Positions 20,881 to 29,970 of a DNA stretch of 30,139 bases are shown here, one piece after another (position 1 is the first letter of the stretch; the number at the start of each line of letters is the position of its first letter). A program made the translations under genes and the position numbers. Under the pieces are notes generated by a model. The model saw nothing but the letters and a program-made list of their open reading frames with translations. It did no database searches and was not told the origin of the DNA. This DNA comes from Sperchopsis tessellata (Eukaryota; Arthropoda; Insecta; Coleoptera; Hydrophilidae), in the NCBI GenBank assembly GCA_033557685.1, contig JAWQRN010000410.1, positions 1 to 30,139 on the forward strand. Direction: 5' to 3'.

Positions 20881-21560
20881 TTTTTCATAACAATAGGGCA
20901 TTCCAAAATGCACATTGAAAAAAATTATCATAAATGATCTGTATTTGTATGTAAAGAAAAATGTCTATAATTATAATAACTGTTTTTGGAAACAACTGTC
21001 ATATATTTTTGTTACATTATTTTTTTCTGTTGTATTACAATAAATATTGTGTTAGAGAATGTTATATATAAAAACAAAATAGATTATTAAATTTCTGTGC
21101 AGTTTTTTTATTGGTTGGTTTCTATTGCTAACATTTTTAATCAATAGGTCATGATCATGAAACACAACCAACATTTTAGTATCTTATTCAAATTACAGAC
21201 AAATTACTCGGTTATAACTAATTTTTATAAACTTGAACTCAAACATTCTACACACTGCGTATTACTTACTGTCAGAACTTTAAATGAAATGTTACATATT
21301 AACACAGTAATTATAGATGTGTTATGAAAAAGCACACAAATGAACTTAACTGTTTTCATTTTTATAATTAACACAATATTTACAACATCTTGATGACACA
21401 TAATTTCCCCAAAAATTAAAGAAATTGAGAAATTATGAGCCACAGTTTTTTTATCAATTTTAAAATTAACCTGCTTTAAGTTTGCATATGTTTTTGTGTA
21501 GTGTTTTTCTTTTGAATAATGATAATTCGTAAATAATATTGTATTATTTTTACTAACCAG
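20881..21560. other. Intron, no recognised gene
   Basis: AT-rich. The 72-codon minus frame at 21225-21443 shows no motif. Confidence 0.6.
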
Positions 21561-21605
21561 TTCAAAATCGTCTGCTAGTAAATCAAGAATTCCAATATCT
21601 TCTAG
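21561..21605 (+). CDS. shot: shot 45-base microexon with SxIP motif
   Basis: The acceptor is tttttactaaccag and the donor TCTAG followed by gtaaat. In phase 2 the frame reads S-SKSSASKSRIPISS-R, with a single S-R-I-P in a Ser/Lys setting. It is 45 bases with phase 2 on both sides, so it adds exactly 15 residues. It is too short for most gene predictors, but splice sites, phase and motif agree with the other cassette exons. The first codon is AGT (Ser) when joined to an exon ending in AG, or GGT (Gly) when joined to the 20279 exon. Confidence 0.85.
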
Positions 21606-22440
21606 GTAAATTGAAGGAAATTTTGATGTACGAACCTTTAGATGTAGCCGGAATGTGTAGTGAAATTGTAGTAATTTGTTCTTCGCAAAACTGATTTTAG
21701 AAACAAAAAACGCAATTTATATATTTGTAAATTATTTGTTTGTGCTTTTATACATACCTCTATTTGTGAATATTTCCATATATTGGCTTATTTTACTTTT
21801 TTGCAACCTTGCATAAACACTGAATGTTTTATTGTTTTTTCTAGTTGTATTGCATCTCTACTGATGATTGTATAAAACATTAAAAAATTCGCCATAAAAA
21901 GTTGGAGAAGAGATTTTTTAGCTACTGAAAACAAGTTTAATATGTTTTTAATTGTTCCAATAAATTTGATCTTTTTTATTTCCTGTATGACTATTGTTCT
22001 ATAAGCATGTAAAAAGCTTATCCACAATACCATTGCACCATACTTAAGCGCCTGCCATATATAGTAATGGATCTTTTTTCATGTCACTACAAATTCTCCT
22101 GACCTCTAACACATCCATATTATGTATCTTCTACTTCTAAATTTTCTTTTTGTTAACAACGTGCTACTATTTTTTTTGCCCTACACCAGAATACTTCCAG
22201 GGCTAAATTTTTCATATAGTAAACGTTTACAATTCTTGAGTTCTAAACCAATCCAACGATAACCCACCTCCTTGACAGTTTGTATGCAAGTACCACTGTC
22301 ATAGATAAGTGTATTAACTAAACCTTTCTTATAAATTGGTACACTAGTCTCTTTCTAAACACCTTTTTTTACCCAATCACTCTCACACTACCAGCAACAT
22401 TTAATTTACATCATCGTAATCAGTTCATCTTTATGACAAT
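21606..22440. other. Intron, no recognised gene
   Basis: AT-rich up to about 22060, then pyrimidine-rich with more balanced composition. The second half may be antisense LINE debris continuous with 22440-22720, but I could not align it. Confidence 0.45.
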
Positions 22441-22720
22441 TTCAGTGTTAAGTTATTCTTGTCCTAAATGTGTCCCTTCACAACGCTGTGCAATTGCCCT
22501 TGTCTCAAACCAGTTCTTTTTCACTCCTCAATTCCTGTCAACCAGCATGTTTACAACATTTTCGTCCCTAGTCTTCTCCTAGGCCTCGACGTATATGTTC
22601 TTGCCTCCCACAATTTTCTCAACTGTCTAGTGTCTCACATTCTTGACAAGTGTCCAAACTATTTTAGTTTTCCTTCTTCCTCATATCAAGGCGTCGAACC
22701 GTATTTATAACGATTCTGAT
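22440..22720 (-). mobile_element. Antisense LINE C-terminal fragment
   Basis: On the minus strand about 22675-22569 reads KLKWFGHLSRM, then RQLRKLWEARTYTSRPRRRL. This matches the tail of insect endonuclease/RT elements, where W-x-G-H-x-x-R-M is followed by P-K-x-x-x-E-A-R and G-x-R-P-R-G-R-P. It may belong to the same element as the RT block at 23720-24480 on the same strand, with the order along the minus strand correct, split by a later insertion at about 23.0-23.7 kb. Confidence 0.6.
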
Positions 22721-22990
22721 GATTACAGCAGTAGTATATTTGATATAAATGAAAAATTAGTAACTCATTAGAAAGTGAAAGAATAGTACCCGAAACCAAA
22801 TGCGAAAATTTGTCTGATTAGAATAGACACTGCTGAGACTGACACGCCGCTACCAATTGCGGAGAAACGAAAAGTTGAATGGAAGCAGACTACACACATC
22901 AAAAAGATTGATTTTTTTTACTGGCATCACTGGTTTACTAGATGAACTAACATTTCAAAAATCAACCTGTCTGTATATACATAATATTTT

Positions 22991-23085
22991 TTAGAGCTGC
23001 ATGGCAGTCTATATCTAACACTTTTAAGAGCTACATGTCTTTATAATGTCCCTTGCAACGGTGGACGAAAGTTGGCAAAAACAAA
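22991..23085 (+). repeat. Dispersed repeat, copy C
   Basis: This best-preserved copy contains TTTTAGAGCTGCATGGCA, then ACTTTTAAGAGCTACATG, then TATAATGTCCCTTGCAACGG and TGGACGAAAG. Copies A, B and D share the last block. Purpose unknown; the boundaries are approximate. Confidence 0.65.
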
Positions 23086-23358
23086 AGCCAACAGGTTATC
23101 TCCAAGAAAACCTAAAGATAGAAGTAAATATTCTATTGGTGGAAACCTCAAAACCTCTAGATGCTTTCCATGCACTATTTACCCACTAATATTTTGAATC
23201 TAATTGCTTCAGTCGTCAATGTGCTGCCCAAGAACCAGACCATAATTGGTTTGAAGAAACAGATAAAATGAAGGCTTATTTTGCAATTTCAAATTTGATT
23301 TTAATTGATTGAATTTAATTCTGCTACTTTTGTATTCTGTCGTAGCTGCCATTTAATC

Positions 23359-23673
23359 ATGGAAAAGTACACGATTCAACAACGCGTCATAATTGTAAAA
23401 ATTTATTATCAAAATTTGTCCTCTGTTCACCAAACAACCTTTTAGTTGAATTTATGGTTGACATGACCAGCCTACCAAGAGCGAAATTCAACGACTAATC
23501 GCACAATTCAAGGAAACTGGTTCAGTTGCTGATTGAGCAGTGTCTTTGCGTTACCGAAACGTTCGATCGAATAATAATATTGCTATTGCTGAAAGTGACA
23601 AACAAGAAGTTAGCTTTTCCGCGACTTCAACTTGGCGACTTTTGCGCAAAGATTTGGGCCTTCATCCATGTAA
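23359..23673 (+). pseudogene. DUF4817-type transposase N-terminal fragment, copy 3
   Basis: It starts at an ATG with MEKYTIQQRVIIVKIYYQN, after which frames shift. Later pieces read KSEIQRLIAQFKETGSVAD, NVRSNNNIAIAESDKQEV and TSTWRLLRKDLGLHP. The order matches DUF4817 (Q-Q-R-V-x-I-V-K, F-x-x-T-G-S-V, R-S-x-x-N-I-A, W-R-I-L-R-K-D-L-G-L-H-x-Y-K). It ends at the HPCK position, where the catalytic part would follow. Stops within the frame show that it is dead. A strong splice-donor-like GTAAGTGAG sits at 23670. Confidence 0.8.
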
Positions 23674-23719
23674 GTGAGTGATGGGAGAAAAGCAAATATC
23701 AGTTTTGGGTTGAATTTCT

Positions 23720-24480
23720 TGTGTTCTGGTTTTGTTCCTTTCAATCTGAAAATAATATATTTTTTCAATTCAGCTCCAGTTCGAATAACCTGTTCCTCAT
23801 TTCAGGCTCAAATATGCCTTCACCATCAGTAATAGCCCCCAGATACTTCACAGATTTCACCGATTCCATTCTTCTACCTCAAATGCGTACATCTATGTCT
23901 CTGTCATTCTGTGAAATTTCCTTTCCAAACTTATTCTCATATTAATTCTCTGCATAAACAATCATTTTGAGAGCTACTTGTTGTAATAATATCTCCTGCA
24001 ACGGTGAACGAATGTCTTCAAGAAGTTAAAAAGTTATTCTCAAATTGTAACAAGTCAGTTTTTGATCCTGCATCTTCCTATAGTTCTGCAGGGTACTTAC
24101 AGAAACCGTACACTTCACAAAAGATCTACTGTGAACATATATACCAAGTCCTTGAACACTATAAATTTCTCTACCTTACCTGTCCTTGTTTTACCCTTGC
24201 GGTCACCGCAAATAATCATGGAATCCCTCCCCCCTGCTTTAGTCCTCAAGTAGTCTGGAAAATGTCCGACTGCGCGTTCTCCATTCTTACAAAATTTCAA
24301 CTTACCCATCATTTTTGTTCTTTCCATTCTATCAGGAGCCTTTTCCAAAACCACCAACCCCAGGAATACCATTTGTCACGAATGAACAGCGCTAACACAT
24401 GGTCATGTGGGACTAAATCTCTTTCTAATTCCATCTTGTTCTTCCTAGATTTTTCATTCTAATACCTCTCTCAACCTGGT
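23720..24480 (-). mobile_element. Antisense LINE reverse transcriptase remnant
   Basis: On the minus strand, a block at about 24372-24330 resembles the motif-A region (VVLEKAPDRMERTK against x-L-E-K-A-Y-D-R-M-x-R). A frame at about 24275-24235 gives SDIFQTT.GLKQGGG, the G-x-x-Q-G motif B. At about 23895-23800 the pieces IDVRI, SVKSVKYLGAITDGEGIFEP and EMRNRLFE match the block I-x-V-x-x-x-G-x-x-I-x-x-V-x-x-F-x-Y-L-G-S-x-I-x-x-D-G-x-x-x-x-E-I-x-x-R. Frameshifts and stops are frequent. The 152-codon + frame at 24004-24462 is the shadow of this element. Confidence 0.68.
23963..24020 (+). repeat. Dispersed repeat, copy D (short)
   Basis: TTTTGAGAGCTACTTGTTGT, then AATATCTCCTGCAACGGTGA and ACGAATG match the core of copy C with several changes. 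It interrupts or overlaps the antisense LINE remnant. Confidence 0.5.
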
Positions 24481-25357
24481 CTCCATTATCCTCTCTTACA
24501 TATTTCTGATAACGCTAAGCAAATGAACACTACTGTAATTTTTTTTACTGCGTACTGTCACCTTTGTTGTGTTTTTGGAAAATCACAAAAATTGTCTTTC
24601 CAGTGACTAGGGATTTTCTGGGATTTCCATGCAATTTGGAAAATATCTAACAACAGTGCCTATTCACCAGTTCCCGTGAACTAGAGAACCTATATATTTA
24701 AACAAGGGAGTAGTCACCTTCCCACATGGACGCCATTTTCGGTCCCAAGCGGCAATTTTAACCATGCATACTTTTCATAAAATGTAAGAAGAGGTCTTGA
24801 CTTGATTCAATCAGCTGTTCATACTGAAGATGTCACTGTCAATGTCGTTTCCTGCATAGAATGATTAAAACATGCCAGTGTTGCCCTCTCAACCAATCTG
24901 TGACCGCAATTCCTTCAAGACCATAAATGGTGTCTGTCTATCTTTAGCTAATAGAAAACAGTTGCCAAGGTGGCTAGTCTCTGTTTTAATATATAGACTA
25001 TCTACCATGAACTTGAGCAACTCTAACCTAATTCCATCGAAACCTACAGCATTTCAAGTTCTTAATTTGACTTTTATGTATTCCTTCCAAATCCAAGCCT
25101 ACTTATTTATACAAAATATTCAGTTTACATTTTTTTGAATACTTGTTTACCGTTTCAACTTGAATTACTTTACTTTTTTTACCAAAGAATCTCTTCTCCG
25201 AAAATAAATATGGTGTGCAACATTTATTTATTTTTTGTTACATGTTATTATTACCTGCTTATCTTTATCTATAGAGCTAGAGTCTTGTGGTGGATGATTA
25301 TGTTTGTTTAAAATAACTTATAACCTAACTAACTGGCATGTATGTGTTTTTAACCAG
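24481..25357. other. Intron, probable LINE debris then unique DNA
   Basis: 24480-25090 has more balanced composition than unique introns and may be 5' parts of the antisense LINE, but no motif aligns. From 25090 it is AT-rich up to the acceptor at 25357. Confidence 0.45.
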
Positions 25358-25420
25358 GCCTGGCAGCAAGACACGAAATGTATCAACTTCTAACGCCCCA
25401 ACACTAAGGACTGCCTCTAG
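25358..25420 (+). CDS. shot: shot 63-base cassette exon without SxIP
   Basis: The acceptor is tgtttttaaccag and the donor TCTAG followed by gtaatt. In phase 2 it reads R-PGSKTRNVSTSNAPTLRTAS-R. It keeps the basic Ser/Thr/Arg composition and a P-G-S-K unit like those in the GSR exon but has no S-x-I-P. At 63 bases it is frame-neutral. Probable role: an optional microtubule-lattice contact or spacer; that is inference from composition. Confidence 0.83.
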
Positions 25421-25902
25421 GTAATTTAACCGACAATAATTACGTAGATAATTATATAAATATGTATTTTAGCTTGTTACCTTAGCATTTAAAATATTGA
25501 GAGAATGAGAGAGATGGAGCACTTATTTAATAATATCTAAACAAAAACCTGCTAAAGCTTGTAAATCTGAAAAGAAAATTTTTGTTTTATTATTAAATTT
25601 TCCAAACTGCATATTCTTGTGCTTTTTGAATTTAACATATTTATTACTTTTATTCCAAATATGTTACTTATCTTTTAAAGCAAATAATTTCAACCTTAAA
25701 ATTGATAATAGCAGGTATGAAAAAAGTATGTTAATTTTTTCCAAGCAGACTTATACAGATAAACAAAAAATAAAGTTATTAATTATTCAAACTGAAACAT
25801 GACTTTTGTGCCACTCCATATAACGAGAAGGTTTTATAGTGAATTATCTAATAATATCAATAATGATCCTTTAATGTTATTAACATGGAATTTTATTTAA
25901 TT
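25421..25902. other. Intron, 5' of mariner
   Basis: AT-rich without recognisable features; the 61-codon + frame at 25617-25802 is AT-driven. Confidence 0.6.
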
Positions 25903-25904
25903 TA

Positions 25905-25937
25905 TTGGGTTGCAGGGAAAGTTCTGTCGTATTTTAA
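25905..25937. repeat. Mariner terminal inverted repeat, left
   Basis: TTGGGTTGCAGGGAAAG then TTCTGTCGTATTTTAA; pairs with 26754-26786 with two mismatches. Confidence 0.92.
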
Positions 25938-26753
25938 AGAAAGCAATTGACAATTACAGAAATATATATTTAATATTATTCAATGATATAATTTCCATTA
26001 TTTGTAACAACTTGTTGGCATCTTTCAGGTAACCTGTCAATTCCGCTTCTATAAAAGTTCTCGTCCTTGAAATGAAAATAGTCGGTAACTGCCTTAGAAA
26101 CACTAATTAAATTTTTTCCCGTTAAATAATTTTGCAGAGATCTGAATAGGTAGGAATCTGATGATGCAATGTCAGATGATTATGGTGGGTGACTAAGAAC
26201 TTCCATCCCACCGCAGTAAGTTTTTGTTGTGGTTTAGCATTATCATGGTGGAACACTATTCTTTTTCTGGACGCTAATGTTGGCATTCTTTCCTTGATAG
26301 CTAAATGCAATTTTTCGAGCCGGTTGCAGTACACATTCGCACAGTGTGTCCTTGTTTCAGCAACTCGTAATACACTGGACCTTTTCTATACCACCACAAA
26401 CAGAGCAGTACTTTTCTTTTATGAAGTGCAAGAGTTGCTGACGATGTTTCAGGTTTGCAGTAAGCATTTCTTCTCTTTATATTGTCGTAAAGAACCCACA
26501 TATCTCCAGTTATCAGCTTGTCCAAAAACGACACCTCATTATGTCTAATGATATGTGATGAGCATATTCTTACACTATCAGATAAATTCTTTTAGGTCAA
26601 TACGTGTGGGACCCAAATGCTTTGCTTTAAGACAAACCAAAGAGATTTAGTGTGGTCTCCAGTAGTTGTATGACGGGTGCAACGGGTAAACAAAAATTCC
26701 CCATGACTCATAACACACTTGTTTTTTATTTTCAAGCAAAATCACCTGTTTAT

Positions 26754-26786
26754 TTAAAATACGACAGATCTTTCCCTCCAACCCAA
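26754..26786. repeat. Mariner terminal inverted repeat, right
   Basis: The reverse complement begins TTGGGTTGGAGGGAAAG then ATCTGTCGTATTTTAA; followed by TA at 26787-26788. Confidence 0.92.
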
Positions 26787-26788
26787 TA

Positions 26789-27643
26789 TATTAGATTTTC
26801 CTTACATCATCAGTCTATCAAACATTTTGCATCCTAGATATATAAGGAAACTTTTGGTGAGGTATGAATATTGAAGGTAATTTTCTTTTAATATTTTATA
26901 GTTATGTTTTTTAACATGAAATAAATTATAATTTGATGCTATTACTAGTACCATCGTATACTATATAAAATGAGAAGTACTTCTGTAGGAAACCAATTAA
27001 TGAGTTAGATTTTACAACAGGTTAATATTACTAATTTAAAATTATTTTGATTAATAATAATTGAACACATTTCGTTTCTGAGGTGTGATACGTTTTTTGT
27101 TACATTTAATACTTTGGTTTTATCTTTGTATTGACTGACATGCATGCAATATGTTCTATGTACTTTATTTTTGTGTAAAATTAATTTAATAGGTAATAGT
27201 CATAATAGTTTATAATTATTTATTTAAATTTTGTTTTGTTGAGTTAAAAAATGGCTTAAATTGTATAGATTGATTATTGGGATTTGAGAGGGTTTCTTTA
27301 TTGTTAAAATAAATGAAATTACGTTTGAACATCACAAAGTAATAAAGTTTCCTACAAAGATGGCAATTCAAAAGAATTCATCAGTCAATCTTATTTTCAA
27401 GTGAAATAATGGGGTAGGTATGATTATCTACCCCATTATCGATATTCCACATGATCCAAAGTTCCATTGAAGCCCAAGCTGAGAAAATGATAGAAAAGTT
27501 GTAAATATGGCAATTATTCCTAATGTCTTACATTTATATTTAGTTTTTAGAGTGTAGACTGAAGCATGCAAAGTTTTGGCCCTCTTGGTGACGGAAACAG
27601 GTTGTCCATAAATCAAATATTAATTCATCAATTTATTTTATAG
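26789..27643. other. Last intron, 3' part
   Basis: AT-rich, with no additional exon recognised. A short perfect hairpin at 27406-27439 is listed separately. The last 30 bases before the acceptor are T/A-rich (atttattttatag). Confidence 0.6.
27406..27439. repeat. 12-bp-stem hairpin upstream of the last exon
   Basis: ATAATGGGGTAG at 27406-27417 and CTACCCCATTAT at 27428-27439 are perfect reverse complements around a 10-base loop. With G-C pairs in its centre it is the most stable short hairpin I noticed in this intron, about 205 bases before the last exon. Confidence 0.75.
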
Positions 27644-27794
27644 GACCAGAACACCATCTGGATCTAACACTCCAGTACCACCGGGTGTGCAAACAGCCAC
27701 TTCAAGGCTGTTACGAAAACCCTCTGGAGCATCTGACATACACACACCCCAAGGGAAGAAAACAACAGCTCCCAAGGAACCTTTTAGACTCTAA
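27644..27794 (+). CDS. shot: shot last exon
   Basis: The acceptor is caatttattttatag. In phase 2 it reads R-TRTPSGSNTPVPPGVQTA, TSRLLRKPSGASD and then IHTPQGKKTTAPKEPFRL, ending in TAA at 27792-27794. It is Pro/Thr/Lys-rich like the rest of the tail, with no SxIP. Any cassette exon, or the 13458 exon directly, can join it in frame. It is the terminus of the long isoforms; the short alternative ends at 15037. Confidence 0.88.
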
Positions 27795-28590
27795 ACAATA
27801 TAGAACTTTAGGAACTAACTTATTCCATTTCTAATAACTGACTGACTTTTTAGCTTAAAGCGTTTGTTCTATATTATATATATACATATTATATAAATTG
27901 TGCATATTTTTATATATTTAAAATACGAAATTTGGTTTCGTACTGTTTGCAGAGCAAAAATCGCCAGTTTTGTTTCGCAAAAGTTATAAAACCAAGCTTG
28001 TTGTCTAATGTTTAAGATTTTTTGCACCATTTTCCACTGAAACGAATTACCATGCCTGTCTAAAGTCATTCGCTAACTGTATATTTTTCCCACTTCTCTT
28101 ATTTTTTTGATATGTATAACATATGACATGTACGTAAATTTTTATTAGTTGCCATACTGCAAAATCGAATTTTGAATTGTGGTTTTTGTACATGCACTAG
28201 GGTTTTATGGAAGGAAGTTATTTATTTTTGAAATTTTTCTAGTGTTCAAGTTTCGATTTTGACCTACAGATTTTCTGTAAAATTGGCTTTAAGGGGACCA
28301 TTTTTTTTATTTTTTCAATACAACCTACTAATACCTAATTTTTCAACATACTTATGTTATGATATTAATATATTATATTTAGTTTTTTATATTTTGTAAA
28401 TCAGACATTTACAAGTTGTCAAAAGTGAAGCAGGTATGCCTGTGCGTTTACCATTATTGTAAAATGGCTTATTCTTTATAAATCGCCAGTTGTAAAGGAT
28501 ATGCCGTTAGTCAAATATTTATAGTATTTTAAAATTGCTTGTATTATTTAACTATTATTGTTATTTAATAAACTAAATTTTATTAATAAC
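27795..28590 (+). other. shot: 3' UTR of shot
   Basis: Non-coding sequence after the stop. The first AATAAA I find is at 28567-28572, and GTGTATTTT follows within about 20 bases, which suits a cleavage site near 28585-28600. This gives a 3' UTR of about 0.8 kb. The 66-codon minus frame at 27869-28069 has no motif and is treated as chance. Confidence 0.65.
28567..28572 (+). terminator. Polyadenylation signal AATAAA
   Basis: First canonical hexamer downstream of the long-isoform stop, followed by TG-rich sequence. Confidence 0.65.
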
Positions 28591-29090
28591 GTGTATTTTA
28601 CTAAAACCTTTAACCTTTGAGTTGAAGAAAGAGTGTTTCTAAAGAACAGGTGAAGGACTTGGTTGAAAGTTTAAACGTCAAAACCATAAACATACGTTTG
28701 CTACTACTTTGACGGTTCTTGCACCAAACGATGGAAAATACCCACAATAGCAAGTAATTTATGTTAAACTGACTTGGTATTTAATGGGTTATTGCACCAA
28801 ACCCTTCAGTTGAGCCATAATCCATTAGTTGTACAATTAAACTAATCGATCTTCCAATCAGCATATCTGTAGAGGTGTAGTGGTTAGACAAGTAATAAAT
28901 TATAAAATTTAATTTTACGGAATACTGCAAAACAGTATGTTTACAAACATTAATAACTATAACGGAAATAAAGGTGTTTTTAGAAAGAATGGCTTAAAAT
29001 AAGCCAGAGGAAGTATAAAACTTGAAAATAGGCAAGTACTTTTGCACACTTAAAAGAGGCCATAGGGGACACTAGTTTGTAAACTTTGGT
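28591..29090. other. Intergenic DNA
   Basis: No gene, exon or transposon protein recognised between the shot 3' end and the minisatellite. Confidence 0.55.
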
Positions 29091-29970
29091 AATTTTATCT
29101 AGATCTCCACTTCCTATATTCCGGAAAAATGATAAGAAAATCTCCTTGTATCCTATGATCCTGATACATTGTCCAATTTTCATAGACAGAGAAATTTAGA
29201 AAAAAATGGAGGGGAAACGATCTCCTTGTGTTGTTGTTATCCTGATACATTGTCTGGTTTTCGTAGTTTTAGTAAATCTAGGAAAAAATGGCGGGAATTG
29301 ATCTCGGGTTCTTGATACATTGTCAGATTTTCGTAGACTTAGAAACTCTAGGAAAAAATGGTAGGAAATGATCTCTTCATGTTCCTATGAACCTGATACA
29401 TTGCCCGGTTTCCGTAGTTTTAGAAAAATTTAGGAACAAATGACGGAAAACGATTTCCTCGCCGTCCTATGATCCAGATAAAATGTCTAGGTTTCGTAGT
29501 TTTAGACATATCTAGAAAAAATGGCTGGAGGTGATCTCCTCGTGTTCCTATGATCCTAACAGAAGTCCAATTTTCGAAGTTTAAGACCATTCTAGAAATA
29601 AATTGCGGGACTCCTCACGTTCATATGATCCCGATACATTGTCCGGTTTTGGTAGTTTTAGTAAATCTAGGAAAAAGGGCGGAAAACGATCTTCTCGTGT
29701 TCCTATGATCCTGATACATTGTCCGGTTTTGGTAGTTTTAGTAAATCTAGGAAAAAATGGCAGGAAACAATCTTCTCGTGTTCCTATGATCCTGATGCAT
29801 TGTCCGGTTTTCATAGTTGTAGTAAATCTAGGAAAAAATGGCAGGAATCGATTTCTTCATGTTCCTATGATCCTGATTCACAGCCCGGTGGTTTTGAGAA
29901 TTTTTGAAAACCTAGGAAAATAAGGCGGGATACAATCTCATCGTGTTGCTATGGTCCTGAAAGTGTCATA
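29091..29970. repeat. ~80-bp minisatellite, about 11 units
   Basis: A unit reads approximately TTCCTATGATCCTGATACAT, TGTCCGGTTTTCGTAGTTTT, AGTAAATCTAGGAAAAAATG, GCAGGAAACGATCTCCTCGTG. The GATACAT anchor or its variant falls near 29164, 29244, 29314, 29395, 29477, 29557, 29633, 29714, 29794, 29875 and 29954, giving spacings of 80, 70, 81, 82, 80, 76, 81, 80, 81 and 79. The first, partial unit (29091-29150) is most diverged. The 106-codon + frame at 29603-29923 and the 77-codon minus frame at 29581-29814 are by-products of the near-81-base period and not genes. Confidence 0.93.

Larger units (their letters stand above)
25905..26786 (-). mobile_element. Internally deleted mariner element
   Basis: The 33-bp terminal inverted repeats are at 25905-25937 and 26754-26786. 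Each begins TTGGGTTG and continues AGGGAAAG then TCTGTCGTATTTTAA, with two mismatches. TA dinucleotides at 25903-25904 and 26787-26788 are the expected target duplication. On the minus strand are WVPHVLT, then FLDKLITGDMWVLYDN, KKVLLCLWWYRKGPVYYELL-like sequence, HLAIKERMP, VFHHDNAKPQ and, in another frame, SSDIASSDSYLFRSLQN. All three catalytic Asp positions of the D,D34D triad are still readable, but a frameshift near 26315 and stops break the frame. At 882 bases it is about 400 short of a full mariner; the N-terminal DNA-binding region is missing. Confidence 0.93.
5143..28590 (+). other. shot: 3' part of the short stop (spectraplakin) gene
   Basis: Spectraplakins are giant actin-microtubule cross-linkers with N-terminal calponin-homology domains, a plakin/spectrin rod, EF hands, a GAS2 domain and a Ser/Arg-rich C-terminal tail. 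Only the tail is in this window; the actin-binding, rod, EF-hand and GAS2 regions would lie upstream of base 1. Recognition rests on the tail: runs of G-S-R and P-S-R followed by S-x-I-P motifs, as in Shot and MACF1/dystonin C-termini. All proposed exons lie on the + strand, have AG/GT borders and join in one frame. The span ends at the first AATAAA after the last stop. Introns range from 84 bases to about 7.8 kb and carry most of the transposon debris. Assignment to the family is firm; the completeness of the exon list is not. Confidence 0.88.

Noticed and set aside
23359..23680. DUF4817 fragment as a domesticated exon, given a good donor at 23670
   Set aside because: In-frame stops and frameshifts interrupt the domain, and the phase does not match the neighbouring shot exons.
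24004..24462. 152-codon + strand open frame, the longest in the window
   Set aside because: It overlaps the antisense reverse transcriptase remnant, whose motifs are readable on the other strand, and its own translation shows no domain.
29603..29923. 106-codon frame with repeated CSYDPD-like units as a possible repeat protein
   Set aside because: It follows from the minisatellite's near-81-base period; a frame is also open on the opposite strand, and units outside it are frame-broken.
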